DNA from: Bradyrhizobium rifense
GTDB lineage: Bacteria; Pseudomonadota; Alphaproteobacteria; Rhizobiales; Xanthobacteraceae
DNA: 64,000 nucleotides
Direction of reading: 5' to 3'
Assembly (NCBI RefSeq): GCF_008123425.1
Contig: NZ_VSSS01000062.1
Location: 50,629-114,628 of the forward strand
Below, piece by piece: positions 25,112 through 34,700 of the stretch. The position numbers were made by a program, and so were the translations under genes. The notes under the pieces were generated by a model that was not told the DNA's origin, did not search any database, and saw only the letters and a program-made list of their open reading frames with translations. Position 1 is the first letter of the stretch. Each line of letters opens with the position of its first letter.

Positions 25112-25660
25112 TCAGGAGGGGGCGCCGGTCCTTGCTTGGCCGTTCGTCAGCTGCCTCGCTCGATCTTTGACGGCGGCGAGCCCCTTTGGAAAGCCGCTTC
25201 GGTCGGGATAGAGCCTGCGCCTTGCTTTGGGCGAGGGACGCTTCGGCTTGGTCTCCTGCGCCGCGCGGTAATCGAGCATCGCGATGCCGCCAATCATGAG
25301 AAGCGCCAGCGCGACGTTGCCCTTCTTGGGATTGTCCGGCGTCAGTGCGGAGATGAGGGCAGCAGCATCCAGGCCGTCGCCACCGACGCGCGCCCACAGG
25401 CCGGCGTTCTTGTCGACAGAGAGGGACATGATCCCGCTGATGATTTCCCGAGCGCCGAATGCGCGCACCAGCGTCTCGTGGCCCTCCATCCCCAGCGTCT
25501 CCGTGACCCGTCGCGGCGCGAAAAGCTCGGCCAATCCGAGGCCGATGCTGAACCAGCCGAGCGCACGTGCGAGCCGATCTTCGGGGCGCGCGAGACTCGT
25601 TCCGCTGTCCACGATTTTCGGATCGCCCTTGGTCCTCACGATATTGCCGAAATGAAACAT
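25112..25660 (-). CDS. Membrane protein of the cyclase/dehydrase-associated type
   Basis: A 182-residue protein with hydrophobic stretches near residues 33-45 (ALGWFSIGLGLAELFAP) and 110-130 (VALALLMIGGIAMLDY). The RLARALGWFSIGLG and LVRAFGAREI motifs match rhizobial proteins in which this part precedes a polyketide-cyclase/START domain; that second domain is missing here. C-terminus is basic. It follows the alcohol dehydrogenase gene by 15 nt and is likely its operon partner. Molecular function unknown. Confidence 0.75.
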   Translation of the reverse strand: MFHFGNIVRTKGDPKIVDSGTSLARPEDRLARALGWFSIGLGLAELFAPRRVTETLGMEGHETLVRAFGAREIISGIMSLSVDKNAGLWARVGGDGLDAAALISALTPDNPKKGNVALALLMIGGIAMLDYRAAQETKPKRPSPKARRRLYPDRSGFPKGLAAVKDRARQLTNGQARTGAPS

Positions 25661-25675
25661 GGCTTGCTCGCTCCT

Positions 25676-26851
25676 TCAGGGCTTCAATACGACCTTGACG
25701 CAGGAGTCCCGCTTGTCGCGAAATACCTGGTACATCTCTGGACCTCGTTCCAAAGGGACCGTATGCGTGATCACGAAGGATGGATCGATCTCACCTTGTT
25801 CGATCCGGCGAAGCAGGTCGTCGGTCCAGCGGTTGACGTGCGTCTGTCCCGTGCGCATTGTCAGCCCTTTGTTCATGAAAGCGCCCATCGGAATCTTGTC
25901 GGAGAAGCCGCTGTAGACGCCCGCAACGGAGATAATGCCGCCGGGACGGCAGACATAGATCATCTCACGCAGCACATGCGGTCGATCGCTTTCGAGCATC
26001 ACCATCTGCTTGGCGCGGTCGAGCAGCGTATCCGGTTGCGAGGCCATGACATGCGATTCCATGCCGGTCGCATCGATGCACTTCTCCGGCCCCCTGCCGT
26101 CGGTCAGATGGTCGAGCCGCTCGAGAACGCTTTCGGTCTCGAAGTTGATGGTCGTGGCGCCGCCGGCCTCAGCCATGCTCAGTCGTTCCGGGATGCAGTC
26201 GATGGCGATGACCTGATTTGCACCGAGCAGGATGGCGCTGCGGATCGTCATCTGGCCCACTGGCCCGCAGCCCCAGATCGCAACGGTGTCGGTGGGCTCT
26301 ATGTCGCAATGAACGGCCGCCTGCCAGCCCGTCGGGAAGATGTCGCTGAGAAACAGCAACTGCTCGTCAGGAATGCCGTCGGGAACCTTGATGTGCGTGG
26401 CATCGGCAAACGGCACGCGCAGATATTCCGCCTGGCCGCCCGGATAGCCGCCGGTCAGATGCGTGTAACCGAACAGGCCGGCGGTGGTGTGTCCGAACAC
26501 CTTGTCGCCCAGCTGCCGCTTGCGGTTGGTGGTCTCGCAGACCGAAAAATTGCCGCGTTTGCATTGATCGCATTCGCCGCAAATGATGGTGAAAGGCACG
26601 ACGATGCGATCGCCCTTCTTGAGCTTGCCATCCACGCCTGAGCCGACCTCGACGACTTCTCCCATGGTCTCATGTCCCATGATGTCGCCGGGCAGCATCC
26701 CCGGGATGAAGTTGTGGAACAGGTGCAGGTCCGAGCCGCAGATGGCGCAACTCGTGACCTTGATGATGGCATCACGCGGATCCTGAATTTCCGGATCGGT
26801 CACCGTGTCGCACCGGATGTCCTCCTTGCCGTGCCAAACGAGCGCTTTCAT
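25676..26851 (-). CDS. Zinc-dependent alcohol dehydrogenase (glutathione-independent formaldehyde dehydrogenase-like)
   Basis: A 391-residue MDR-superfamily enzyme. Catalytic zinc ligands appear in CAICGSDLHLFH and GHETMGEV, structural zinc Cys residues in CGECDQCKRGNFSVC, and NAD binding in WGCGPVGQMTIRSA. The long insertion and the CPERLSMA-type region resemble the threonine/formaldehyde dehydrogenase-like group in which the true substrate is often unknown. ATG at 26851 is preferred to a TTG four codons upstream. First gene of a two-gene operon. Confidence 0.9.
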   Translation of the reverse strand: MKALVWHGKEDIRCDTVTDPEIQDPRDAIIKVTSCAICGSDLHLFHNFIPGMLPGDIMGHETMGEVVEVGSGVDGKLKKGDRIVVPFTIICGECDQCKRGNFSVCETTNRKRQLGDKVFGHTTAGLFGYTHLTGGYPGGQAEYLRVPFADATHIKVPDGIPDEQLLFLSDIFPTGWQAAVHCDIEPTDTVAIWGCGPVGQMTIRSAILLGANQVIAIDCIPERLSMAEAGGATTINFETESVLERLDHLTDGRGPEKCIDATGMESHVMASQPDTLLDRAKQMVMLESDRPHVLREMIYVCRPGGIISVAGVYSGFSDKIPMGAFMNKGLTMRTGQTHVNRWTDDLLRRIEQGEIDPSFVITHTVPLERGPEMYQVFRDKRDSCVKVVLKP

Positions 26852-26955
26852 GCATGTCTCCAACTTGGGCTTGACGCATCTAAGTCGAGCAACAAACGAT
26901 GGTTGCTATAGAGGCTTCAAAAAATCGCTGACGATTGCGAGGTTTCGTGAGATTT

Positions 26956-26980
26956 GGAACGAGCCGCTGGCGAAGCGATT
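26956..26980 (+). promoter_or_regulatory. EcfG-type promoter of the SDR gene
   Basis: GGAAC (26956-26960), 16 nt, GATT (26977-26980), about 34 nt before the ATG at 27014. One mismatch. Confidence 0.5.
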
Positions 26981-27013
26981 GAGCGGGATCAACGAACGTC
27001 GAAGGACCCGCTC

Positions 27014-27796
27014 ATGCCAGCCAATCAGTTTGCCGTCGTCACCGGAGCTTCCACCGGCATCGGTCTGGAACTCGCCAAATGCTGCGCCAAGGCCGGCTTC
27101 GATCTTGTGATCGCGGCCGATGAACTGGCGATCCAGAAAGCGGCCGACGAGCTTCGCAGTCTCGGCGCGAAGGTCGAGCCTGTCCAAGCTGATCTTTCAA
27201 CGACCGAGGGTATCGACAAGCTGTGTGGCGTGGTTGGAAACCGGCCGATCGACGCGCTGCTGGCCAACGCCGGAGTAGGCCTCGGCAAGGCGTTCCTCGA
27301 TCAGGATTTCGGGCGCATCCGGCGCGTCATCGACACCAACATTAGCGGGACACTTTACCTGATCCATCGGGCAGGCAACGAGATGCTTCGGCGCAAGAGC
27401 GGACGTATCCTGATTACGGGCTCGATCGCGGGATTCATGCCCGGCAGTTTCCAGGCGGTCTACAATGGTACGAAGGCGTTCCTGGACTCGTTTTCCTTCG
27501 CGCTCCGGGAGGAACTGCGCGATTCCGGCATCACTGTCACGTGCCTGATGCCGGGCGCAACGGAGACCGAGTTCTTCCGCCGGGCCGACATGATGGATAC
27601 CAAGGTTGGGACCGAGGAAAAGGACGACCCTGCCGATGTCGCGAAGGCCGGCTTTGAGGCGATGATGAGCGGAGAATCCGACATCGTGACCGGCTTCAAG
27701 AATAAGGTCCAGACCACCGTCGCCAACGTCACGCCGAACGAGCTGCTTGCCAGGCAGCACCGCAAGATGGCCGAGCCCGGTACCGCGAAATCCTAG
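27014..27796 (+). CDS. SDR family NAD(P)-dependent oxidoreductase
   Basis: A classical short-chain dehydrogenase of 260 residues. FAVVTGASTGIGLELAK is the TGxxxGxG cofactor loop, LLANAGVG is the NNAG-like strand, and ILITGSIAGF with YNGTKAFLDSF gives the catalytic Ser-Tyr-Lys. The substrate is unknown. The ATG at 27014 is chosen because the longer frame would begin inside the promoter. Related in fold, but not obviously paralogous, to the SDR half of the fusion at 38.6-40.4 kb. Likely stress-induced. Confidence 0.9.
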   Translation: MPANQFAVVTGASTGIGLELAKCCAKAGFDLVIAADELAIQKAADELRSLGAKVEPVQADLSTTEGIDKLCGVVGNRPIDALLANAGVGLGKAFLDQDFGRIRRVIDTNISGTLYLIHRAGNEMLRRKSGRILITGSIAGFMPGSFQAVYNGTKAFLDSFSFALREELRDSGITVTCLMPGATETEFFRRADMMDTKVGTEEKDDPADVAKAGFEAMMSGESDIVTGFKNKVQTTVANVTPNELLARQHRKMAEPGTAKS

Positions 27797-27830
27797 AGCG
27801 GACCGAGCGAGATCCCTCGCGGCCCCCAAA

Positions 27831-27864
27831 AAATGTGACAGCAGCAAGCTGCGGATTCACATTT
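27831..27864. repeat. Nested inverted repeat downstream of the SDR gene
   Basis: Outer arms AAATGTGA (27831-27838) and TCACATTT (27857-27864) enclose an inner GCAGC-AA-GCTGC hairpin. It may act in transcript termination or 3' stability of the SDR mRNA; no T-run is present. Confidence 0.35.
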
Positions 27865-27923
27865 CATAATGCCGATCCTATTCCCGCGGTCAAAACTCGC
27901 GCTGTGGAACGAGGCTGTGGGCG

Positions 27924-28013
27924 ATGGACCAGGTGGAACGGTTTTTTGTCGGCACTGCGATTGCCGGCTTTGTGATGATGGTCGCAGCGCTGGCCTGGAT
28001 GGCTGTGGCCTGA
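27924..28013 (+). CDS. 29-residue putative single-pass membrane protein
   Basis: The frame encodes MDQVERFFVGTAIAGFVMMV and a further nine hydrophobic residues, a typical tiny transmembrane protein. The ribosome site is poor (GTGGGCG) and no stress-type promoter is aligned. It lies alone between the SDR gene and the convergent DUF3072 gene. Supported only by composition. Confidence 0.3.
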   Translation: MDQVERFFVGTAIAGFVMMVAALAWMAVA

Positions 28014-28067
28014 CAAGCAATCACGGCGTCTCGCCTTTTGGCGAGCGCGATGACCGCCAAGGCCAGC

Positions 28068-28262
28068 TCATTTGTCCAGCCCCGCTTCGGCACGGAGCTT
28101 GTCGATCAACTCGGAGGCTTGCGCCTTGGTGAGCTGGCTCTCGGTCGGGTCCGGCTGGTGGGACTGCTCACTCAGAGTCTTGAGGTAAGAGGCTTGCGCG
28201 CCGGTCATCGGATCATCCCCGGACACCCACTCACTCGGATCCTTCTCGGTATTGTCTGCCAT
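28068..28262 (-). CDS. DUF3072 domain protein
   Basis: A 64-residue hydrophilic protein. DDPMTGAQASYLKTLSEQ followed by LTKAQASELIDKLR is the DUF3072 pattern, a short helix-turn-helix-like SAP-type fold seen in many stress-induced small proteins. No catalytic role is known. A perfect EcfG promoter lies 27 nt upstream of the ATG. Single gene. Confidence 0.88.
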   Translation of the reverse strand: MADNTEKDPSEWVSGDDPMTGAQASYLKTLSEQSHQPDPTESQLTKAQASELIDKLRAEAGLDK

Positions 28263-28288
28263 CGTGATCTCCCATGTTCATTTCGCTC

Positions 28289-28313
28289 AACGCGGCACCT
28301 GCGCATCTGTTCC
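28289..28313 (-). promoter_or_regulatory. EcfG promoter of DUF3072
   Basis: Minus-strand GGAAC (28309-28313), 16 nt, CGTT (28289-28292): a perfect match. Confidence 0.7.
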
Positions 28314-28558
28314 CCGTTCGTTCTTCGCGGAGCCTGAGAACAGGCCCGGGATTTTTCCGCTGGCAGGTCACGACGCAACTAGCCGAAATCGCGAAAATCT
28401 CGGGGTAGATTAACCTATCCAAATGCGGGAACGCGGCCTGCGCCTGAAGCTGAGGGTGGTGCCGCTGGTCTCCCAATGGCGGCATGATCCCGGCTCCGGT
28501 GCCATACCTCCCGCCGGGGCCGGTTTCCCTCCTTCCAGAAAAAGCCGTGGAAGCGCAG

Positions 28559-28765
28559 ATGACCGCCACACGCAAGCGAACGAAACAGACGCAATCGCTC
28601 CAGCAGCGATTGCTGACATCGGCCGACAAGGCCCGCGAGCGCGCGCAGCACATGCCGCCGGGCAAGGCACGAGACATATTGCTGCGACGTGCGATGCAGA
28701 ACGAAGTGACTTCCAGCCTGACGGATTGGCTGAGTGCGCCCGTGTACAGGAGATCGGCCGAGTGA
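28559..28765 (+). CDS. Small hypothetical protein (68 residues)
   Basis: Very basic N-terminus (MTATRKRTKQTQ), then a helical segment LLTSADKARERAQHMPPGKA and DILLRRAMQNEVTSSLTDWL. This pattern recurs in many unannotated rhizobial small proteins. The stop at 28765 is two bases before the next start, so the two genes are probably co-transcribed. Function unknown. Confidence 0.55.
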   Translation: MTATRKRTKQTQSLQQRLLTSADKARERAQHMPPGKARDILLRRAMQNEVTSSLTDWLSAPVYRRSAE

Positions 28766-28767
28766 CC

Positions 28768-28983
28768 ATGCACAGCATAAGGCATTACCGCGCTTTCCAG
28801 ATTGATTTGGACGGAAATGTTTTTGGCTGCATCAATCTCGTCTGTAGCGACGACGAGGAGGCCAAACGCGAGGCTGCTTCGCTCGTGCTCACCCATCGTA
28901 TCGAGCTATGGCGTCTCGATAGGCGGATCGCACAATTCGACCTGCCTGCCGAGAGCGCTCACGCCGCCGCCTTCATCCGCTAG
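28768..28983 (+). CDS. Small hypothetical protein (71 residues)
   Basis: Contains YRAFQIDLDGNVFGCINLVC, an acidic DDEEAK run, and HRIELWRLDRRIAQFD. The order (display of a strand, an acid patch, then 'ELW...R.IAQF') is common in small rhizobial proteins of unknown role related to DUF6894-type folds. The ATG at 28768 follows the upstream stop by two bases. Confidence 0.6.
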   Translation: MHSIRHYRAFQIDLDGNVFGCINLVCSDDEEAKREAASLVLTHRIELWRLDRRIAQFDLPAESAHAAAFIR

Positions 28984-29019
28984 TTCGAAATTGGATCGCG
29001 CCTGCTCCCCCTGCGGCTC

Positions 29020-29044
29020 GGAACTGCGCGTTGCGGCTTGGGTT
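29020..29044 (+). promoter_or_regulatory. EcfG-type promoter of the TrxR-like gene
   Basis: GGAAC (29020-29024), 16 nt, GGTT (29041-29044), 54 nt before the ATG at 29098. One mismatch. Confidence 0.55.
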
Positions 29045-29097
29045 GGTTGAAGACTTGCGCGCATCGCGAGTTCGAAACCGAAGGCAGGTTCAGCGCT

Positions 29098-30015
29098 ATG
29101 GCTCGCCACAACGAAACAAGCGCGGCAATGCCGCTTGATTGCGTGATCATCGGCGGCGGTCCGGCTGGATTGATGGCTGCGATCTATCTTGCACGATTTC
29201 GGCGCCGCGTATGCGTCGTCGACGCCGGTGCAAGTCGCGCTGGCTTGATTCCGCGCAGCCATAATGTTCCTGGTTTCACGCACGGCTTGTCCGGCAGTGA
29301 CCTGCTTGCACGGATGTCAGCGCAATTGGCCGACCTTCAGGTACCGCGAGTCACCGCCGAGGTCACTCACCTGGCGCCGAGCCAGAACGGCTTTCGCGCC
29401 GCTTGGGCCGGAGGCGAAGCCGAAGCCAAGGCTGTCGTGCTGGCCTGCGGGATCGTGGACAATCATCCGCCATTCGAAGAGTGGCGGGTGGCGGTCGCCG
29501 ACGGTCTTTTGCGCTACTGCCCGGTTTGCGATGCGTACGAAGCGATCGACCGCCGGATCGGTGTCGTCGGTCCGCCGGCGCACGCCGCAGGCAAGGCTCT
29601 GTTCCTGCGCGGTTACTCTCGGGACGTGACCATGCTCGCGACCGCGCCTGCTGATGCCGAAGCAAGATCGCGGCTGACCGCGGCCGGCGTGGAGGTCGTG
29701 GATGCCGGCGATGTGCAGTTGAAGGGCCGGGGTTGCAGGCTCGAAGCCTGCTTCAACGGAGGTAATACCGCGGAATTCGAGGTCGTCTACCCGGCGATGG
29801 GAGCGGAGGTGCGCTCGCGGCTCGCGCTATCGCTCGGCGCGGAACATACAACAGATGGATATCTCAGGATTGATGATCATCAGCGCACCTCCGTGGATGG
29901 CCTGTATGGCATCGGGGACGTCGTGACCGATCTTCATCAGATATCGGTCGCGTTCGGTCACGCGGCGGTGGCTGCCTGTGCGATCCACAGCAGCCTGCCC
30001 CGACGTCTCGTATAA
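29098..30015 (+). CDS. Thioredoxin reductase-like FAD/NAD(P)-dependent oxidoreductase
   Basis: A 305-residue flavoprotein. FAD binding is at CVIIGGGPAGLMAAIYLARF, the redox CxxC at RYCPVCDAYEA, NAD(P) binding at RIGVVGPPAHAAGKAL, and FAD again at GLYGIGDVVTDLHQ. The second Gly-rich loop (VGPPAHAAG) is unusual compared with the GxGxxA of true thioredoxin reductase, so nicotinamide binding may differ. Such proteins reduce disulfides or act as ferredoxin-type reductases. No thioredoxin gene is adjacent. The following cation efflux gene begins 34 nt later and may share its promoter. Confidence 0.87.
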   Translation: MARHNETSAAMPLDCVIIGGGPAGLMAAIYLARFRRRVCVVDAGASRAGLIPRSHNVPGFTHGLSGSDLLARMSAQLADLQVPRVTAEVTHLAPSQNGFRAAWAGGEAEAKAVVLACGIVDNHPPFEEWRVAVADGLLRYCPVCDAYEAIDRRIGVVGPPAHAAGKALFLRGYSRDVTMLATAPADAEARSRLTAAGVEVVDAGDVQLKGRGCRLEACFNGGNTAEFEVVYPAMGAEVRSRLALSLGAEHTTDGYLRIDDHQRTSVDGLYGIGDVVTDLHQISVAFGHAAVAACAIHSSLPRRLV

Positions 30016-30049
30016 GCCGTCGACCCACCATCCGGACGAAGAGAGTGCG

Positions 30050-31003
30050 ATGAGCGGGGAAGAACAATCATCAAGAACCGCCGTCTATGCCGCCCTGGTC
30101 GGAAACATCCTGGTCGCCGTGACGAAGATCGCCGCTGCGCTCTGGACGGGAAGTTCGGCGATGACCAGCGAGGCCATCCACTCGGTCGTCGACACCACCA
30201 ACGAGGCGCTGCTGCTTTACGGCTATCGTCGCGCCAATCGGCCGCCCGACGATTCCCATCCGCTCGGATACGGCCGTGAGCTCTATTTCTGGAGCTTCAT
30301 CGTCGCATTGCTTATCTTCGCGCTCGGCTCGGGCGTGTCGTTCTATCAGGGCGTTCTGCACGTTCTCAGTCCGGAACCCATTGAGAATCCCATCGTCAGC
30401 TATTTGGTGCTCGGATTGTCTTTCCTGTTTGAAGGCACGACCTGGCTGATCGCTCTTCGCCGCTTTCGCGCAGACGGTGAGCGATTCGGATATTACAAGG
30501 CGTTCATCCGGAGCAAGGACCCTCCGGCGTTCATGGTTCTTCTCGAGGACAGTGCAGCGCTGATCGGAATCCTCATCGCGGCCGTCGCGACGGCGGCGAC
30601 AGTATTGCTGAAGCAGCCGCTGTGGGACGGCATCGGGTCCATTCTGATCGGCATCCTTCTCGGACTTACGTCTGTCTTGCTGGCCCGTGAAAGCAAAAGC
30701 CTGCTGATTGGAGAACCGGCGGATCCGGAGCTCGCGCGGTCAATTCTCGAGCTGGCCCGGCAATCACCGGGGGTGCTGCGGGCGAACGGCTTGCTGACCG
30801 TGCAGATGTCGCCGACAGAAGTCGTCGCAGCCCTCAGCGTCGAGTTCTCCGATGATAGGCGTGCCGACGACATCGAGCAGGCGATCGTCGCGATCGAAAC
30901 GCAGATCCACGAGCGTCATCCCTCGGTGCTCACGCTCTTCATCAAGCCGCAAACCAACGCGCGATATCGCCGCAATCGCGCCCGGCGCCTGCGAGAGGCC
31001 TGA
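30050..31003 (+). CDS. Cation diffusion facilitator family transporter
   Basis: A 317-residue inner-membrane transporter expected to export divalent cations such as Zn2+, Co2+ or Mn2+. Segments: LVGNILVAVTKIAAALWTGS, SEAIHSVVDTTNEALLLYG (metal-site His and Asp), FWSFIVALLIFALGSG, and VLLEDSAALIGILIAAVA with the second metal-site Asp. A C-terminal cytoplasmic domain follows. Overall it is of the SLC30A9-like subgroup. Ribosome site GAGAG precedes the ATG. Confidence 0.9.
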   Translation: MSGEEQSSRTAVYAALVGNILVAVTKIAAALWTGSSAMTSEAIHSVVDTTNEALLLYGYRRANRPPDDSHPLGYGRELYFWSFIVALLIFALGSGVSFYQGVLHVLSPEPIENPIVSYLVLGLSFLFEGTTWLIALRRFRADGERFGYYKAFIRSKDPPAFMVLLEDSAALIGILIAAVATAATVLLKQPLWDGIGSILIGILLGLTSVLLARESKSLLIGEPADPELARSILELARQSPGVLRANGLLTVQMSPTEVVAALSVEFSDDRRADDIEQAIVAIETQIHERHPSVLTLFIKPQTNARYRRNRARRLREA

Positions 31004-31012
31004 AGCGGAATC

Positions 31013-31222
31013 CTATCGGGAGGCGCGCTTCTGGGGATCATCGCGGCGTTGGGCCGCCCTGGTGTTCTCATCGAGTCGCGCGCGCTCGCTTCTGCGCAAC
31101 CGGCCGGTCTTCATGACGCCGTACAGGATCGCCCCACCCAGTATGAAGGCGCCTATGAACATCATCCAAATGGTCGTGGCCGAGGTGTCTCCAAGGAGCA
31201 TTCCGACGCCGCTATTGCCCAT
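31013..31222 (-). CDS. Small membrane protein (69 residues)
   Basis: One hydrophobic helix, TTIWMMFIGAFILGGAILYG, is followed by a basic and acidic tail (RLRRSERARLDENTR). Convergent with the cation transporter gene, ten bases between stops. ATG at 31222 chosen because the longer frame adds only low-complexity polar residues. No family known to me. Confidence 0.55.
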   Translation of the reverse strand: MGNSGVGMLLGDTSATTIWMMFIGAFILGGAILYGVMKTGRLRRSERARLDENTRAAQRRDDPQKRASR

Positions 31223-31354
31223 GTCCGCTACTCGCTCTGGCTTTCCAGAACGGAAAGTCGAGGGACGCGCCAAGGTTCCTCAGTCGCAGAGAACGCGGAT
31301 CGGTTGAGCAGCGGGCGCCCCTTGCCGCGCAAGCTCTGGAGGGCAGGGAAGTCC

Positions 31355-31743
31355 CTAAGCCGCGCGATTGTTGAACAATGCACCAAAGACGGAAAGGAGA
31401 GTGGGCGGGTCGAACGGCTTTTCACATCGCGGATGATCGCGATAGCGACCATCGAGCGCATCCCGGCCATATCCGGTCACAAACAGGAAGGGAATTGAAC
31501 GCGCTGCGAGCGTATCCGCGATAGGGTATGATTTGCTGCCATGAAGATTGACGTCAAGGATGGCGCCGTCGAAGCTGCCGGGGCGTTTTCGACCACGGCA
31601 AGTGCCTCATCTAGGGAGCCGACCGGCCCGACGACATTGACTTCAGCTTCCTCCAGGAAATCGCTTAGAACCTGAGCGAGCAGGTAATCGTCCTCCACGA
31701 CGAGTATCCGGCGGCCTCGAAGGATTGCGGCTTCACCCGTCAC
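31355..31743 (-). pseudogene. Single-domain response regulator, frameshifted
   Basis: Reads as a CheY-like receiver. The first part is GRRILVVEDDYLLAQVLSDF to VVENAP; the second, in another frame, is GSFDGAILDVNLHGSK (phosphorylatable Asp), then IPFLFVTGYGRD and CEKPFDPPTLL (conserved Lys). A run of four G on the plus strand (31580-31583) lies exactly at the break; a fifth would restore one 129-residue frame. The gene start overlaps the end of the sensor kinase gene, so it is the kinase's cognate or partner regulator. Either a true pseudogene or a homopolymer error in the assembly. Confidence 0.8.
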
Positions 31744-34700
31744 TCAACGCCCCCTGTCTTGTGGAGGCATCTGTCGCGGGCAGCGGCAGTTCAATATGAC
31801 AGAGGACCCCATCCTCGCCGAATGAAAGCTTGGTCTTGGCGCGCAGGGTGTAGGCGAGCGCCCGCTCGATAAGGTCCCGCCCGAAACCCTTGCGCGACGG
31901 CTTCGATAGTTTGGGGACTCCGCTTTCCTTCCAGTTCAGCAGCAGAGTCGGAACGCTCTCGCCGTTGGTCTGAATGCTCCAGCGGACATCGAGTTTCCCC
32001 TGGCTCTCCCTAAGCGCCCCGTACTTGATGGCGTTGGTCGCAAGCTCGTGCAGGGCAAGTCCGAAGGTCTGGACCAGTTCGAATCCGAGGGCAACCGGTG
32101 GACCCGACACCGACACCCTTTCGTCGGCAGCGCCGACGGCCTGCAATTCCAGTCGGATGATGTCGCCAAGGTCGATGTGATCATCCATCGCTCCGCTGAC
32201 GAGGCTCTGAACCCGGCCGAGCGCTGCAAGGCGGGTCGAGAACGCCTCCAAGGAGCCGCCTTTTCCGAGAGTCTGTTGCGCCAGCGACTGGACGACGGAC
32301 AACAGATTCCGGGTTCGGTGTTGAAGCTCGGCGATGAGAACGCGCTGCCGCGCCTCCGAGCGCGTCAGGCTCGTGACATCGATGAACGTGACGATCAAGC
32401 CTTCGAACTTCTGGCCGCCGTCGCGGTAGGGTGCCAGCCGCACCAAATAGTGAGGGCCGTGTCCTTCGCTCTCGACCCTTCTTTCAATCGGAGCTGCGCC
32501 TGCAAACACCTTCGCAATGTCGTCGGCAAAGCCCGTGAGGTTCAGCTTGCTCGAAAGATCCGTGATTGGCCGTCCCTTGTCGGTCGGAAGTATGTTGAAA
32601 ACCTTCGTCACCGCCGGGGTGAAACTCCGAATGACGAGCTTTGTGTCGAGAAAAACAGTCGCGACGTCGGTACTTTCAAACAGATTTTGCAGATCGTTGT
32701 TGGCGCGGTCCAACGCGTCCACCTTGCCGCTGAGCTCGGCATTGACCGTATGAAGCTCTTCATTGACCGATTGCAATTCTTCCTTGGATGCCTCGAGTTC
32801 CTCATTGGTTGACTGCATCTCCTCGTTGACCGAGACGAGCTCTTCATTGGAGGACTTCAGTTCTTCGAGAGCGGTTTCGTACTCCTCGATCATGGATTGC
32901 AGGCGATCCCGGGTCTCGCGGAGCTCGCGCTCGGTATGTGCGGCTACGCCCTCATGATTGATCTGAGCCCGGTTCAGCGCGTCCTCCCGGCTGAGCACCG
33001 GCCCCTGGTCGGAGAAAAGCACCAGGTAGAGCGGTTCGCCGGCAGTACGATCGCCCAGCGGCTCGATCGTCACATCGACGATCTGAACGCCACCTTCCTC
33101 GCTGTCCAGCGAGATGCCGTAGCGCGTTGCCGTTCGTCCGGTTTCGACAGCTTCCCGGAATAGCGTTCGCAGATCGAGCCGAAGGCTCTTGCGAGCCATC
33201 GTCAGCAGCTGCCGCGTCGGTGCCCCCGCCGGCGCTTCCAGATATTTTCCGGTCCGTGTCGAGTAGTAGACGACGTCGCCGTCATGATTCACCACGACAT
33301 GCGGAGGGGCAAAATGCTCGACGACCTGCTCCTCCACGGCCTGGCGCAGGGCAAGGCCGGCGAGCGGCGGCCGTCGCGGAACGAGGTCCGCACCCAGTCC
33401 CGGCCGCAGACCGTGCAGGGCGATGGGAAGTCGTGTCGGAGAGGCGGAGTCGGCGCGCCGACGAAAAATCCGGTGTCGCTTCTCGATCGGCGCAAACAAC
33501 TCCGCAAACTGGCTGACATTCTCGGCTGAACCGAGAAAGAGATAGCCTTCCGGGCGCAGCGCATAGTGGAACGTCGGGATGACTTGGTTCTGCATGTCCG
33601 CCCCGAAGTAGATCAGCAGGTTGCGGCAGGACACCAGGTCGATGCGCGAGAAAGGAGGATCGCGAATGACGCTGTGCGGCGAAAAAATGCAGAGCTCGCG
33701 CACGTCCTTGGACACGACATAGCTGCCGCCATCCGACACAAAGAAGCGCTTGCGCCGTTCCGGCGACACGGTGTCCAGCAGGGCACCCGGATAGCGGGCT
33801 GCCCGCGCCACCGAAAGCGCCCGGTCGTCGATGTCGGTTGCAAAGATCTGCACCCGCGGTACGGCGGTCAACCGGTCCATATGCTCCCGCGCCAGGATCC
33901 CGATCGAGAACACTTCCTCTCCGGTGGCACACCCCGGGATCCAGATACGAACCGTATCGTCGGCCCCGCGCCCTTCAAAAAGCTTGGGAATGACCGATGT
34001 CGCGAGCGCCTCGAAGGCGTCCTCGTCACGGAAGAAATTCGTGACGTTGATGAGCAGATCGCGGAACAGGGCGCCCACTTCAGGCGGCTCCTGCCGCAGC
34101 CGCTCGACATAGGCTTCGATCGTCGTGAGTTGGGTCACCTGCATGCGGCGCTGGACGCGGCGGATGAACGTCTTGGTCTTGTAGCCGCTGAAGTCGTGGC
34201 CGATCTGATTTCGCAGGATGCCGTAGATTTCCGGCAAGACCTGGCTGATCGTCGAATCCTCGGCGCTGTCGCCAGCTCCATTGACCATCTGCTCGAACAA
34301 GTGGTTTGCGCGGACAAACTCGACCAGCTTGGCGCCCATATCCTCGACCGGAATGGCGAAATCGATCAAGCCGGTCGAAATTGCGGCGTCCGGCATATCC
34401 GGGTGCTGGGGGCCGAAGCCGTCGCCGACCTGCGCGAACGTAATCCCGCCGCGTTCTTTGATCGCCTTGACGCCAAGCGTGCCGTCGGAATCCCCTCCGG
34501 AGAGAATGACGCCGCCGGAGAGCTCGCCGATATCGACCGCCAGCGCACTCATGAAGATGTCGATCGGCTTGCGCTCGCGGCGACTGCTGTTTTTGCGCAG
34601 CGTCAGCCGTCGGTTCTCGATGCCAAGAATGGAATCGGCAGGCATCACATAGATGTTGTCGACCTCGACGGCCATGGCGTCGGCGGCGACCCGCACCGGC

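Noticed and set aside
25061..26641. 526-codon plus-strand frame
   Set aside because: Antisense to the alcohol dehydrogenase and membrane protein genes; composition typical of a shadow frame in high-GC DNA.
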